Positions 1 to 9,021 of a DNA stretch of 59,011 bases are shown piece after piece. A program made the position numbers and the translations under genes. The notes below the pieces were generated by a model. That model was not told the origin of the DNA, made no database searches, and saw only the letters and a list, made by a program, of their open reading frames with translations. The stretch is taken from assembly GCA_003331875.1 (NCBI GenBank), contig QOQA01000005.1:1-59011 (forward strand), read 5' to 3'. Within the stretch, counting starts at the first letter, position 1, and every line of letters starts with the position of its first letter. Origin of the DNA: Cryomorphaceae bacterium. GTDB lineage: Bacteria; Bacteroidota; Bacteroidia; Flavobacteriales; Flavobacteriaceae.

Positions 1-477
1 AAAACCATGCAAACAATGAAGAATACTGGTATGGTTGTAACACTTGATATTGGTAGTACATTGACAATTCACCCGCCAGAAAAGATATTAATTGGAAAGA
101 GATTAGCTTACTGGGCTTTGGCTAAAGATTATGGATTTGATGGTCTTCCATACTCTGGACCTGTTTTTAAATCACTTACAGTTAAAGGTAATAAAGCTTA
201 CGTAGATTTTGATTATGCAGAGAGTGGAGTTACAAGTTATGGTAAAAAATTGTCTGGATTTGAGATAGCTGGTGAGGATAAAATTTTTTACAAGGCTCAA
301 GCTGATATAGACCCTCATTGGGGAGCAGGTTGGAAGCGAAGTAAATTAGTGTTGACTAGTGAAAATGTAAAAACACCGAAGTATATTAGGTATGGTTGGA
401 CAAATTATATTGAAGGTATGCTTTATAACATACAAGGCTTACCCGCATCATCATTTAGGTCTGAGGAATTGAAATAA
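1..477 (+). CDS. SASA-type carbohydrate esterase (sialate O-acetylesterase family), 3' end only
   Basis: This is the C-terminal part of a gene cut by the window edge; the frame is open from base 1, so the first ATG at 7 is probably internal. The residues GMVVTLDIGS, IHPPEK and GKRLAYWALAKDYG match the C-terminal half of sialate O-acetylesterase/SASA-domain proteins (SGNH-hydrolase fold), where the D-x-x-H pair supplies the catalytic Asp and His (here D..IHP). The nucleophilic Ser block would lie upstream, outside the window. Family members remove acetyl groups from sugars such as sialic acid or xylan in the periplasm or outside the cell. The position beside a xylanase/sulfatase region fits acetyl removal from a plant or algal polysaccharide, but the substrate is inferred only. 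Confidence 0.8.
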   Translation, partial: KTMQTMKNTGMVVTLDIGSTLTIHPPEKILIGKRLAYWALAKDYGFDGLPYSGPVFKSLTVKGNKAYVDFDYAESGVTSYGKKLSGFEIAGEDKIFYKAQADIDPHWGAGWKRSKLVLTSENVKTPKYIRYGWTNYIEGMLYNIQGLPASSFRSEELK

Positions 478-655
478 CAGTCAACTTAAACTTTAATCAT
501 TAAACATTATCAAAAAAACAAATTGATTTCTAATGATTTAATACTTAAAAACAAAAAATTTTAGAAAAATGATAATTATTAAAAATATAATTTGTTTTTC
601 TTGTTCCTCTTCCTCTAAATAAATACATTCAATGAATAACCAAAAAATTTAATTT

Positions 656-1804
656 ATGAAAAATATAATTACTATAATTTTTTGCATGATTATCCTCAAT
701 CTTAATGGCCAACAATGGGTTGATGATTCATGCAACAAAAAAGCTTCAAAAATAGTAAATCAAGGAATTAGCCACTTGGCAAATCTTGAATATGCTATGG
801 CATATGCAATGGCTAATGCAGCTCTGTTAATTGATGATGATTGTCAATGTGCAAAATTAATCAAAGCTGGTGCAACATCGGCTGACGCAGATTGGGGTTC
901 TAGAAAAGAAAAGTTAGATGCTGTAAATTTGGATGAGTTGACTAGTGTAGAAAAGGTATGGTATACAATGCTTAAAGCTACTTTAACTGCAGACTCAGAA
1001 ACTTATCAAAAAACTTTATCAGATGGTCTAATTGCCAACCCTGAAAGTGCTCTTTTGAATTGGTTATCTCGTGATGCATTTAAATTTGAGGACAACAAAG
1101 AATTTGCTGATATGTTTCCACAATTGGCAGCTGGATCGTATAATATGATGGCTTACCAGTCATCAAGAGGAGCCAATGGCGAAGAACCAAATTTAGACAA
1201 AGCATATGAGATGATTGACAAAAGTGCTGAGCTTCACGATGGTCCTAATATTTTTGATACTAAAGCTGAGATTGCAGCAGAAAATGGAGATTACGAAACA
1301 GCTTTATATAGTCAATTAAAGGCACATGATTATTCTTCATTTGGATCACAATACTGGCAAAATGCAGTTAAATATTGGCACAAACTAAATAAAGAAACAG
1401 TTGCAGATAACCTGAAAAAAGCTCAAGTTAATATGCAAAATGCTATCCTTGAAAAAAATGAGGAGGAATTTAAAAAATATATTTCTGATGATGAGACATT
1501 AGTAGTAGGGGATTCTAATTTAGGTGAATTTTACAACTACACTTTAGATAACCTTAATCAAGAGGCCCTAATTGACTGGGATAGTTTTGATATAAGAGAT
1601 ATTGATGTTCATTTTTCATCTGATATGACCATGGCATATCTAACTTTTTATGCTGATGGAGCTTATACTTTTAAAGAATCAGGTCAGACAGTTGATTACA
1701 ACACAAGAGCATCTGCTGTTTGGATAAGAACTTCGGATGGTTGGAAATCAATCCATGCAAATTGGGCTCCTTCTGAGGGTGGAATTGGAATTCCTATGCA
1801 ATAG
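656..1804 (+). CDS. secreted protein, helical repeat region plus NTF2/SnoaL-like C-terminal domain
   Basis: No named gene recognised. The protein of 382 residues begins with a hydrophobic signal peptide (about residues 1-18, ending near NGQ), so it is exported. Residues about 25-240 are helical and Ala/Glu/Asp-rich with a TPR-like rhythm (for example the pattern KAEIAAENGDYETAL). Residues about 250-378 look like a DUF4440/SnoaL-type NTF2 fold: an AILEKNEEEFKKYISDD helix, then strands and a final VWIRTSDGWKSIHANWAP segment typical of that fold. Such domains bind small ligands or mediate association; no catalytic role can be read here. It stands alone with its own terminator after it. 178 bp without a gene precede it (478-655), in which I see no clear promoter. 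Confidence 0.6.
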   Translation: MKNIITIIFCMIILNLNGQQWVDDSCNKKASKIVNQGISHLANLEYAMAYAMANAALLIDDDCQCAKLIKAGATSADADWGSRKEKLDAVNLDELTSVEKVWYTMLKATLTADSETYQKTLSDGLIANPESALLNWLSRDAFKFEDNKEFADMFPQLAAGSYNMMAYQSSRGANGEEPNLDKAYEMIDKSAELHDGPNIFDTKAEIAAENGDYETALYSQLKAHDYSSFGSQYWQNAVKYWHKLNKETVADNLKKAQVNMQNAILEKNEEEFKKYISDDETLVVGDSNLGEFYNYTLDNLNQEALIDWDSFDIRDIDVHFSSDMTMAYLTFYADGAYTFKESGQTVDYNTRASAVWIRTSDGWKSIHANWAPSEGGIGIPMQ

Positions 1805-1820
1805 AGCATAAACTTAACAA

Positions 1821-1850
1821 AAAACTCAGCCTAAGTGCTGAGTTTTTTTT
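1821..1850. terminator. bidirectional intrinsic terminator
   Basis: A perfect 10-bp stem (arms 1821-1830 and 1837-1846, core ACTCAGC/GCTGAGT) with a 6-nt loop is followed by T residues on the plus strand and, because the other arm starts with AAAA, by T residues on the minus strand as well. It lies between two converging genes. The stop codon of the minus-strand gene (1831-1833) sits inside the loop, so the hairpin's right arm is also coding sequence for that gene's last residues. Confidence 0.85.
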
Positions 1851-2688
1851 TACTATTTACTCCCATTAAAAAAAACAACCCTGGAATAGAGCTAACAAGG
1901 GCTGAAAATGTAAAAATTAATCCAACACTGGTAGCAATATCCGGACTAACAGTTGTATTTGTAGCTAGTGTAAAAAACACATATTCTCTAATTCCAATTC
2001 CACCAAAAGAGAAAATTGATAAAACAGATGATATCAAGAAAATATATAAGAAAGTAAAGTAGTTGTCACTAACACCAAGAGAAATTAAAATTAAGATAAT
2101 TGACCCAAACTGAAGAATTTGTATGAGATGTGAAATAAAAAAAGCCTTGTTGTAAACGATTTCATTGTCAAAAATTTTTTGTACTAAAACCTTACCAGCA
2201 ATAAATAAAAAAGTATATAAAGGACCTAAAATAGCACCGAATTTTAATGCAAATTCGAGATCTAAAATGAAACAACTAAAAACTAAAATCAAACACACAA
2301 TTACACCAAAACCAATTAACCTATCTAAGATTAATAGCTTATATATCTTCTTTAAACTCCATTGAAATTTTTTATTCATCAAAACTCCCTTGTATGCATC
2401 ACCACCAACACCACCTGGTATAAAAAAATTATAAAAAATCCCAATCATATATAGTTTGATATTTTCTTTTGAGGAAATTATAAGATTATTAGCTTTTAAA
2501 ATAAACCATAATCTTTCTGATGAAATTATCTGTGATAAAAAATATAATATTGATGCAGATAGAATAAATAATAAATCAGCACTTTTAAGTATTTCTAGAA
2601 TTTTATATATACTAATTTTGGTCAGAGTATAGTAAATGAAGAATACAGTTATAGTGACTTGAAATATTGTTAGCAACTTATTTTTCAT
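1831..2688 (-). CDS. flippase-like / lysylphosphatidylglycerol synthase TM-domain membrane protein
   Basis: This 285-residue integral membrane protein has about seven to eight hydrophobic segments. The segment FYNFFIPGGVGGDAYK (about residues 86-101) and the late FGGIGIREYVF (about 228-238) are hallmarks of the UPF0104/LPG_synthase_TM family (AglD2-like). Members lack the soluble lysyl-transferase domain of MprF and are generally thought to move or help assemble lipid-linked sugars or other lipids across the inner membrane. The exact substrate is not known. It starts 7 bp downstream of the AraC-type regulator gene on the same strand, so the two are probably co-transcribed; whether the regulator controls it cannot be told. 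Confidence 0.75.
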   Translation of the reverse strand: MKNKLLTIFQVTITVFFIYYTLTKISIYKILEILKSADLLFILSASILYFLSQIISSERLWFILKANNLIISSKENIKLYMIGIFYNFFIPGGVGGDAYKGVLMNKKFQWSLKKIYKLLILDRLIGFGVIVCLILVFSCFILDLEFALKFGAILGPLYTFLFIAGKVLVQKIFDNEIVYNKAFFISHLIQILQFGSIILILISLGVSDNYFTFLYIFLISSVLSIFSFGGIGIREYVFFTLATNTTVSPDIATSVGLIFTFSALVSSIPGLFFLMGVNSKKKLST

Positions 2689-2695
2689 TGAAAAA

Positions 2696-3571
2696 TCAAT
2701 TGGAGTTTAAATATTTCTTTGGAGTTGTTCCAAATTTCTTTTTGAATGCGTTTATGAAGTGACTGGCTGTACTATAACCTAGATGTAATGCAACTTCATT
2801 AACATTATAGTTTTTTGAGGAAAGCATATTAGAGGCAACGTTCATTTTATATTCAAATAAAAAACCAAATACAGTATTTCCATAGACTTGTTTAAATCCT
2901 TCTTTAAGATTTTTTAATGAAATATCTACATTTTTTGCTAATTGTTTTAATGTAGGTGGCTCAGCCATTTTTGAAATTATAATTTCTTTGGCTTGTTTTA
3001 TTTTTTTTACGTTTTTATCATCAGCCAAAAATGGACATTGATCAATATTCATTTCTTTGGAAACATTGAAATAGAGGCTTAGTAATTCAAATATTTTCCC
3101 TTTGTGATAAAGTTTTCTTACATTTTTACTGATATTTTCTGACATCATTTGTGTTAATATGGCAGTAATTTTAGGGCTTAACGAATTTTCTTTATAATAT
3201 TTTTTATTAATATGTTCATCGCTCAGAAATGGGATAGTCTCTGCGTCCTCTGAAAACAATCCGTGAAGTTTTTCAATTTTTACATGAACACTAACCAATT
3301 TGGTACCTGCATCTAAGATTGCATTGACAGGTAGATTCATTATTGGGTTGTAAAGTAGTATAGAATTACCTTTTCCAACAGGAAAACTGTATGCACCATT
3401 ATTATATTGAAAACTAACATGTCCATCAATACAAAAGTGAAATTGTATGTAATTATTTTCGGTTTCATAAAATACCTTTTGCTTTGATTTATCCCAATTA
3501 TGAAAGCTGTAATAGATCATTTCAGGATCAATCACCAATTTATTTTCGGAACTTATTTTGATATTTTTCAA
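2696..3571 (-). CDS. AraC-family transcriptional regulator
   Basis: The C-terminal ~95 residues form the double helix-turn-helix of AraC/XylS regulators: LKQLAKNVDIS (first HTH, about 203-213), then NEVALHLGYSTASHFINAFKKKFG and TPKKY, the family signature. The N-terminal ~190 residues contain a beta-rich stretch (QFHFCIDGHVSFQ, then GKGNSILLYNP) resembling a cupin-like ligand-binding domain. It is therefore likely to respond to a small molecule. The start given is TTG at 3571; an in-frame ATG at about 3520 is an alternative. It lies in the carbohydrate-degradation region and heads a short minus-strand unit with the flippase-like gene. The ligand and regulon are unknown. Confidence 0.85.
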   Translation of the reverse strand: MKNIKISSENKLVIDPEMIYYSFHNWDKSKQKVFYETENNYIQFHFCIDGHVSFQYNNGAYSFPVGKGNSILLYNPIMNLPVNAILDAGTKLVSVHVKIEKLHGLFSEDAETIPFLSDEHINKKYYKENSLSPKITAILTQMMSENISKNVRKLYHKGKIFELLSLYFNVSKEMNIDQCPFLADDKNVKKIKQAKEIIISKMAEPPTLKQLAKNVDISLKNLKEGFKQVYGNTVFGFLFEYKMNVASNMLSSKNYNVNEVALHLGYSTASHFINAFKKKFGTTPKKYLNSN

Positions 3572-3649
3572 TTTTTTATTGACTTAGAAAAGAAGTTTTA
3601 ACCAGTACACTAAAGTATATCATTTGAATCAAATAGTGTGCCTGTTTTG

Positions 3650-4882
3650 CTATTTTCTGTCTAGAGCCTCAAGCCTTTTAAGTAGGGGAGGGTGAGAATA
3701 ATGAACAAACACATAAAGTGGATGTGGATATAAATTTGTAAGTGAGTCAGATGAAAGTTTTTTTAAAGCATTTTTTAAACTTTCAGGATTAAAGCTCTCT
3801 TTGGCAAAATTATCAGCCTCATATTCATTTCTTCTACTTAAAACATTCATACCAATTCCAATAATGATACTTATTGGACTAAATAAAAAACTGAAAGCAA
3901 TTAAACCCAAATGAAATGAACTTTCACTTGCTCCAAGCGCATACGATAGGCTAGGCTCGTTAAGACATAGTTGAAGAACATAGCAAATTATTCCAACTTG
4001 TAATACAGATAAAAGTAAGCCTTGTTTTATATGATTTTTTTTATAATGACCAACTTCGTGAGCTAAGACAGCTACAAGCTCATCTTCCTCGTGTTTATCA
4101 ATAAGTGTATCAAAAAGGGCTATTGTTTTTTTTGGGCCTAGGCCAGAGAAGAATGCATTTGCTTTAGAGGATCTCTTTGAACCATCAATCACAAAAATTT
4201 TATCAAGAGAATATCCAATTTTTTTAGAGTATTCTTCAATTTTATTTTTTAAGGATCCCTCTTCAAGGGGACTTAGTTTATTAAAAATTGGCACAATGAG
4301 GGTTGTGTAAAACATATTAGTGAGAATCAGAAAAATAGATAAAAATAGCCATAACCATAACCAAAAATCAGAACCAAATAAACTGTAGATTTGAATACTT
4401 ACAAAAAGTATAAAACCGCCAATTATTAATGACATCAAAAGTCCCTTTATCTTATCTTTTAAAAAGGTAATTTTTGTGGTTTTATTAAAACCATATTTTT
4501 CTTCAATTGTAAAAACTGAATAATAACTAATTGGTAGACTTATCGCTGTGCTTATAATTAAAAAGAAAAGAAAAAAAGATGCTGATTGTAGAAAAAGACT
4601 ATCAAAATAATAAATCGAATAATCACTAATTTTCCCATAAAAACCAGAAACAATAAACATAATTGTGATGGATGTAGATAACAGTGATGATATTAAAGAA
4701 ACTTTATCTCGGTCGATTTTATAGTTCTTTGCTCTTTTATAATCACTTTTTTTATAAAAATCTTTGAGTACGTCTGGAATCGAATCATTCCAGTTTTTGG
4801 AATTTAAATATTCAAGTATACTTGAAAAAACAAAACCAAATAAGATAAAACAAATAAAAATGTATATTATGTATCCAGACAT
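3650..4882 (-). CDS. M48 family metallopeptidase, Ste24/CAAX-protease type
   Basis: A 410-residue inner-membrane zinc protease. The catalytic HEVGH motif is at residues 275-279 and the third zinc ligand is probably E355 in RRNEYEADNFA. The N-terminal half carries several hydrophobic segments and the FTIEEKYGFNKTT motif typical of the M48 N-terminal (CAAX prenyl protease N-terminal five-helix) domain. In yeast the family trims prenylated CAAX proteins; bacterial members more likely act in membrane-protein quality control, and no prenylated substrate is evident here. It is divergent from the LEA-like lipoprotein gene across 59 bp (4883-4941). Confidence 0.9.
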   Translation of the reverse strand: MSGYIIYIFICFILFGFVFSSILEYLNSKNWNDSIPDVLKDFYKKSDYKRAKNYKIDRDKVSLISSLLSTSITIMFIVSGFYGKISDYSIYYFDSLFLQSASFFLFFLIISTAISLPISYYSVFTIEEKYGFNKTTKITFLKDKIKGLLMSLIIGGFILFVSIQIYSLFGSDFWLWLWLFLSIFLILTNMFYTTLIVPIFNKLSPLEEGSLKNKIEEYSKKIGYSLDKIFVIDGSKRSSKANAFFSGLGPKKTIALFDTLIDKHEEDELVAVLAHEVGHYKKNHIKQGLLLSVLQVGIICYVLQLCLNEPSLSYALGASESSFHLGLIAFSFLFSPISIIIGIGMNVLSRRNEYEADNFAKESFNPESLKNALKKLSSDSLTNLYPHPLYVFVHYSHPPLLKRLEALDRK

Positions 4883-4941
4883 ACTGTAAATTTAATTATA
4901 ATTGAGAAATATTTGATTTACTAATTGAATTAAAAGCTTTT

Positions 4942-5394
4942 ATGAAAAATGTAATTTTCTTAATTTTTTTTATCACAATAGGCTGTGGTTCCAACATTAA
5001 ACAAATTGAGGTTAGACAAATATCGGATGTACAGTTTATCGGAGTCGAGAACAACCAAATAATTTTGAAATCGAAGTTGAATTTATTCAATCCCAACAAA
5101 AAAAAATTAAAAGCAAGTGAAGTATATTCTAAAATTTATTTTAATAAAAAATATTTTGGTGAATTTGAAAACATAAATAAGATTATTCTGAAAAAAAATC
5201 AATCCAGTGATGTAGACTGTATAATAAAAATTAATACAGATGTATTTAGTTTATCAATGTTGTACATGAGAAAATTTGATTTGAATTTTGATGGTTTTAT
5301 TAAAATAAGTTTCCCGAGTTCAAAATTTAAATTTAATATAGACTATTCTTTAGATTCGAAATTATTAACAGAAAAGTTTTTAAATAATTTGTAA
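4942..5394 (+). CDS. LEA type 2-like lipoprotein
   Basis: A 150-residue protein with a lipoprotein signal: a hydrophobic run ends in ITIGC, making Cys15 the likely lipidated residue. The mature part alternates short beta strands (ILKSKLNLFNPNKKKLKASEV, VDCIIKI) with the NPN motif seen in LEA14/WHy-type domains, which form a seven-stranded fibronectin-like sandwich. Flavobacteria often carry one such small envelope lipoprotein; its role is not established. It is encoded 42 bp upstream of a sulfatase on the same strand and could be co-transcribed with it. Confidence 0.65.
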   Translation: MKNVIFLIFFITIGCGSNIKQIEVRQISDVQFIGVENNQIILKSKLNLFNPNKKKLKASEVYSKIYFNKKYFGEFENINKIILKKNQSSDVDCIIKINTDVFSLSMLYMRKFDLNFDGFIKISFPSSKFKFNIDYSLDSKLLTEKFLNNL

Positions 5395-5436
5395 AATATT
5401 GAAAGTTCTATTTAAAACAACGTAATTTTAAAAAGT

Positions 5437-6834
5437 ATGTTAGTTAAAATTTTATTCTATTTATTTTCTTTAAACATTGCTTCTTTTTTTATAAGTCATA
5501 CCAACACAGAAATCGCTAAAGAACGTCCAAACTTTATTGTTTATCTGTCCGATGATCAAGACTTTTTAGATTACAATATTTTTGGAAATGAAAATGTCCA
5601 ATCAGTCTCCGTAAATAAATTGGCAATGGAGGGCATAAGATTTACAAACTTTCATACTGCATCTGCAATCTGTACACCAAGTAGATCACAACTTTACACA
5701 GGATTGTATCCAGTTAAGAACGGCAGTTATACAAATCATACACATGTTAAAAAAGAAACGAAAACCATTGTTCAGCATTTATCCAATATTGGATATGAAG
5801 TTGTTTTAGCTGGGAAAAGTCATGTCGGACCATATAGAACATTTAGATGGGATTCTTACATACAAAACAGGTCAAATAAACAATTAGATCTTGAATCTAT
5901 TGAAAAATATTTAAAAGGTGTTAAAAAACCTTTTTGTCTTATACTAGCTAGTGACTTTCCTCATGGACCCTACCCTGAAAAGACAGATTACTCTTATGAG
6001 GATATTAAAATTCACCCCTACAACAACAGAGTATCACCTGAAAAACCAGGATATTATCAAAACATAAAGTATGATGACAATCAACTGGGAGAAATTTTAA
6101 GTATCGTTGAAAGGAATGATTTGAAGAATAATACAGTGTTTATTTACGCGTCTGATCATGGAATCTCAGGAAAATTTACACTTTATCAAAAAGGAATTAA
6201 AATACCAGTAATAATAAGGTGGCCTGGAAAAATTAAAAAAAACATTCAGTCTAATAGATTGTTGGGTATGGTTGATATTTTACCAACAATTATGGATATT
6301 GGAGGTGGTAACACTGATACTTTTGATGGTAAAAGTTTCAGTAGCCTCTTAATTGGAAATGACAAAAAAGTTAATGACTATGTATATGGGGTTTCCACTA
6401 GACAAAATGTTAGAAATGGATTTATTTTTCCCTCGAGGATGATTAGTAATGGGAAATATAAAATGATTAAAAATTTTAATTCAATTGAGGTTTACAAGAA
6501 AAACTTAAATAAAGGAAAGATAATTAATAAATTCATTGAAATAGGTGCAAAAAAAATGTTAGATACACCTTATATTGAATTATATGATTTGGATTCTGAT
6601 CCATATGAGAAAAAAAATATTGCAAACAATAAAAACTCAGTTGAAATAATAAATGAACTAAGTGAAAAGCTTGATGAATGGATGGTTTCTCAAAATGATA
6701 TTGTTTCTTTAGGAAATATACCATTAATTAAACCTACTCAACATCCACTTGATCAGCCATCTAAGTGGATGAATGTCCAACAAAATTTGATTGGTAAAAT
6801 AAAGGAATCAGATTACATGAAAACCCATTATTAA
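5437..6834 (+). CDS. S1-family sulfatase, heparan-N-sulfatase-like
   Basis: A 465-residue exported sulfatase of the formylglycine-dependent S1 family. The signal peptide covers about residues 1-27. The first metal-binding Asp pair is at 39-40 (YLSDDQD), and the CTPSR motif places Cys79 as the residue converted to formylglycine by a maturation enzyme not encoded in this window. GKSHVG (K127, H129) and ASDHG (D240, H241) supply further active-site residues. The DDQDFLDYNIFGN start and the AICTPSRSQLYTG block resemble sulfamidase-type sulfatases. It ends 1 nt before the GH10 xylanase start, so the two are almost certainly one transcript, pointing to a sulfated hemicellulose as substrate (inference). 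Confidence 0.9.
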   Translation: MLVKILFYLFSLNIASFFISHTNTEIAKERPNFIVYLSDDQDFLDYNIFGNENVQSVSVNKLAMEGIRFTNFHTASAICTPSRSQLYTGLYPVKNGSYTNHTHVKKETKTIVQHLSNIGYEVVLAGKSHVGPYRTFRWDSYIQNRSNKQLDLESIEKYLKGVKKPFCLILASDFPHGPYPEKTDYSYEDIKIHPYNNRVSPEKPGYYQNIKYDDNQLGEILSIVERNDLKNNTVFIYASDHGISGKFTLYQKGIKIPVIIRWPGKIKKNIQSNRLLGMVDILPTIMDIGGGNTDTFDGKSFSSLLIGNDKKVNDYVYGVSTRQNVRNGFIFPSRMISNGKYKMIKNFNSIEVYKKNLNKGKIINKFIEIGAKKMLDTPYIELYDLDSDPYEKKNIANNKNSVEIINELSEKLDEWMVSQNDIVSLGNIPLIKPTQHPLDQPSKWMNVQQNLIGKIKESDYMKTHY

Positions 6835-6835
6835 A

Positions 6836-8188
6836 ATGAAATATTTTTGCTACTTGATATTCCCATTATTTCTTATTGCTCAAGATCCAAGCTTTCATGA
6901 ACCATGGAAATTAGAAGGGGCCAGTGAAAGGATTGAAAAATACAGAAAAACCAATACAATTTTAAAATTTAACTTTCCTAATGAGCTTAAAAAAAAGAAT
7001 GGAGAATTAAAAATTAAACTAATTAATCATGATTTTAAATTCGGTGTTGGATTTACTCAGCTAAGAAAGATGCGAGGTAATATGTTTGATTTATACCTTG
7101 AAAGATTTAACGAGGTTTTTAATTATGCCACTGTTGGTATGTATTGGGGACTTACAGATGAAAGAAGTAATAGAGGACAGATAGATAAATATTATAATAA
7201 TATAATTAAATGGTCAATAAAAAATAATGTCCGATTAAAGGGTCACCCATTAATGTGGCATGAAGGTATGCCTGATTGGGTCAGATATTCAAAAGATTTA
7301 GATGAACTTGAAGTTGCAATGAAGACACACATGAGGAGATTAATTGAAACTTACCCAGAAATTAATGACTGGGATGTATATAACGAACCAGTTGGTCCAT
7401 TTAAACCTCATATTCCATACAGTGCTATTCAAGATTGGATTAATTATAAAGGTGGAATATATCCTGCAATGGTAGAAATCTATCGGTTTGTAGACAGTGT
7501 TGATCCATCAAAGAATTATTCAAACAATCACTATCATGCAAAGGATCCAGAGTATTTTAAAATTAATGAATATTACGTTAAGAAAAATTTGAATTTCAGT
7601 TCAATAGGAATGCAAGCTCACATGCAGTCTAATGATAATGTTATGACTGAAAGTCAAGTTTGGAATCAAATTGAGGACTATGCAGTTTTGGGAAAAAATA
7701 TTCAGTTTACGGAAATCACGGTGACAAGTTCAAAAAGATTTAATAATTGGAATGATCACCAAGAGTTTTTAGCTAAGCGAGATGAATCTCTTCGAAATGG
7801 GAAAGAAATGGATTTACCTAGCCTTCCTGAATACGAAGATTTCCAAGCATCTTACTTAAAAGATTTTTATACACTTGTTTTCAGTCATCCGAGTGTTAGC
7901 TCGATTACTTTTTGGAACCTTACAGATAAAAATGCTTGGAGAGGACACGCTGGGGGACTACTCTATAAAGATTTATCTCCAAAAAAATCATTTTTAACTT
8001 TAAAACAGTTAATAAATGAAACATGGACAACCAAAATAAGTGAAAAAATAAACATACGAGATTCCTTTGGATTTAGGGGGTTCCATGGAGATTATGAAGG
8101 AGAAATCCTGGTAGATAAAAAACTGTATAAATTTAGTTTCTCCGTTGATAAAAATTCTGATGGGCCAATTAGTATAATCTTACAGTAA
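6836..8188 (+). CDS. GH10 endo-1,4-beta-xylanase
   Basis: A 450-residue exported glycoside hydrolase family 10 enzyme, which cuts internal beta-1,4 bonds in xylan with retention of configuration. The signal peptide is about residues 1-15. Residues 25-75 form the short beta-rich N-terminal segment common in marine GH10 proteins (ERIEKYRK..). The catalytic barrel shows KGHPLMWHEGMPDWV (135-149), the acid/base Glu184 in DVYNEP, and the nucleophile Glu293 in QFTEITV. The tail FRGFHGDYEG..GPISI is a C-terminal beta domain, not a known carbohydrate-binding module or a type IX sorting tail. It follows the sulfatase with 1 nt between them. Its last 9 nt overlap the stop of the opposite-strand DUF1295 gene. 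Confidence 0.92.
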   Translation: MKYFCYLIFPLFLIAQDPSFHEPWKLEGASERIEKYRKTNTILKFNFPNELKKKNGELKIKLINHDFKFGVGFTQLRKMRGNMFDLYLERFNEVFNYATVGMYWGLTDERSNRGQIDKYYNNIIKWSIKNNVRLKGHPLMWHEGMPDWVRYSKDLDELEVAMKTHMRRLIETYPEINDWDVYNEPVGPFKPHIPYSAIQDWINYKGGIYPAMVEIYRFVDSVDPSKNYSNNHYHAKDPEYFKINEYYVKKNLNFSSIGMQAHMQSNDNVMTESQVWNQIEDYAVLGKNIQFTEITVTSSKRFNNWNDHQEFLAKRDESLRNGKEMDLPSLPEYEDFQASYLKDFYTLVFSHPSVSSITFWNLTDKNAWRGHAGGLLYKDLSPKKSFLTLKQLINETWTTKISEKINIRDSFGFRGFHGDYEGEILVDKKLYKFSFSVDKNSDGPISIILQ

Positions 8189-9019
8189 TTTTGGTGTTTT
8201 TTTAATATAATCTTGGTAATCCTTCAAATGCCCCCATTTTTCTTGACCACTTTTCTCTAAAATACTAACTCCACTTATATATACAAGTAACCAGTAAGTA
8301 AAAAATGGGGAGATAAGAGTGATGTATTGTAAACCTTCAAGATTTGAAAATGACATGACTGAAATCCCCAACCAAAGAATAATTTCTCCGACATAATTTG
8401 GATGCCTTGATTTTGACCATAAACCTGATGATATAAACTTATCTTTATTAGAAGCAACAGATCTAAATTTTGTTTTCTGATAATCTGCGATTATCTCTAT
8501 AGAAAATCCAAATACAAACATAAAAAGGCCAATAAAAAATATTGTATTGAGTTCAATAATATTTTCCGATGCAATTGCTGTCATTGCACATGCTGAGCAT
8601 ATTGTCACCCACATTCCAGATGTTGTCCATGCAACCAAAAATTTTGACCATGACTTTTTATATTCTCTAAATCTTTTGTCCTCACCGGCTTTTTTTATTC
8701 TTAGAAACAAAAATGTACCTAATCTAGCAGACCATATTATTATTGCCAGGGAAATAATAACTTCCCCTAATCCTGACTCAAAACTTTGTGTTTTTGAGTA
8801 TAGTATATAAGAAATTACAGAAATATAAGAGAGACTACCTGAAAGATCATAAAATTTTTCGGTTTTAAAAATATTTGCAGGAATATACAATATCCAGTGG
8901 ATAATAAAAACCAAAATGATACCATTAATTACAATTTTATTTTGGGTTACAAATCCTAAAGCCATAGATAATGAAAAAACTACAGCAATATTTAGTAAGT
9001 TTTTTAAATGACCTTTCAT
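8180..9019 (-). CDS. DUF1295 / isoprenylcysteine carboxyl methyltransferase-like membrane protein
   Basis: A multi-pass membrane protein (about 279 residues) of the DUF1295 family, related to steroid 5-alpha reductases and isoprenylcysteine methyltransferases. The C-terminal core SRHPNYVGEIILWLGISV is the signature of this superfamily, where the RHPNY block contributes to cofactor binding. Reaction and substrate of bacterial DUF1295 proteins are mostly unknown. I chose the ATG at 9019, 2 bp after the upstream esterase's stop; an upstream ATG at 9046 would give 288 residues with a 25-nt overlap. It is probably co-transcribed with that esterase. Confidence 0.8.
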   Translation of the reverse strand: MKGHLKNLLNIAVVFSLSMALGFVTQNKIVINGIILVFIIHWILYIPANIFKTEKFYDLSGSLSYISVISYILYSKTQSFESGLGEVIISLAIIIWSARLGTFLFLRIKKAGEDKRFREYKKSWSKFLVAWTTSGMWVTICSACAMTAIASENIIELNTIFFIGLFMFVFGFSIEIIADYQKTKFRSVASNKDKFISSGLWSKSRHPNYVGEIILWLGISVMSFSNLEGLQYITLISPFFTYWLLVYISGVSILEKSGQEKWGHLKDYQDYIKKTPKLL

Positions 9020-9021
9020 AA

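Noticed and set aside
478-655. Small RNA or promoter in the gap before the NTF2-like gene
   Set aside because: The 178 bp are AT-rich with no stable hairpin and no full TAnnTTTG match; nothing can be supported.
3650-9019. A bacterial CAAX-processing pathway from the Ste24-like protease and the isoprenylcysteine-methyltransferase-like DUF1295 protein
   Set aside because: The genes are 3 kb apart on separate transcripts, no prenyltransferase is seen and no protein here ends in a convincing CAAX. Both families have other bacterial roles.
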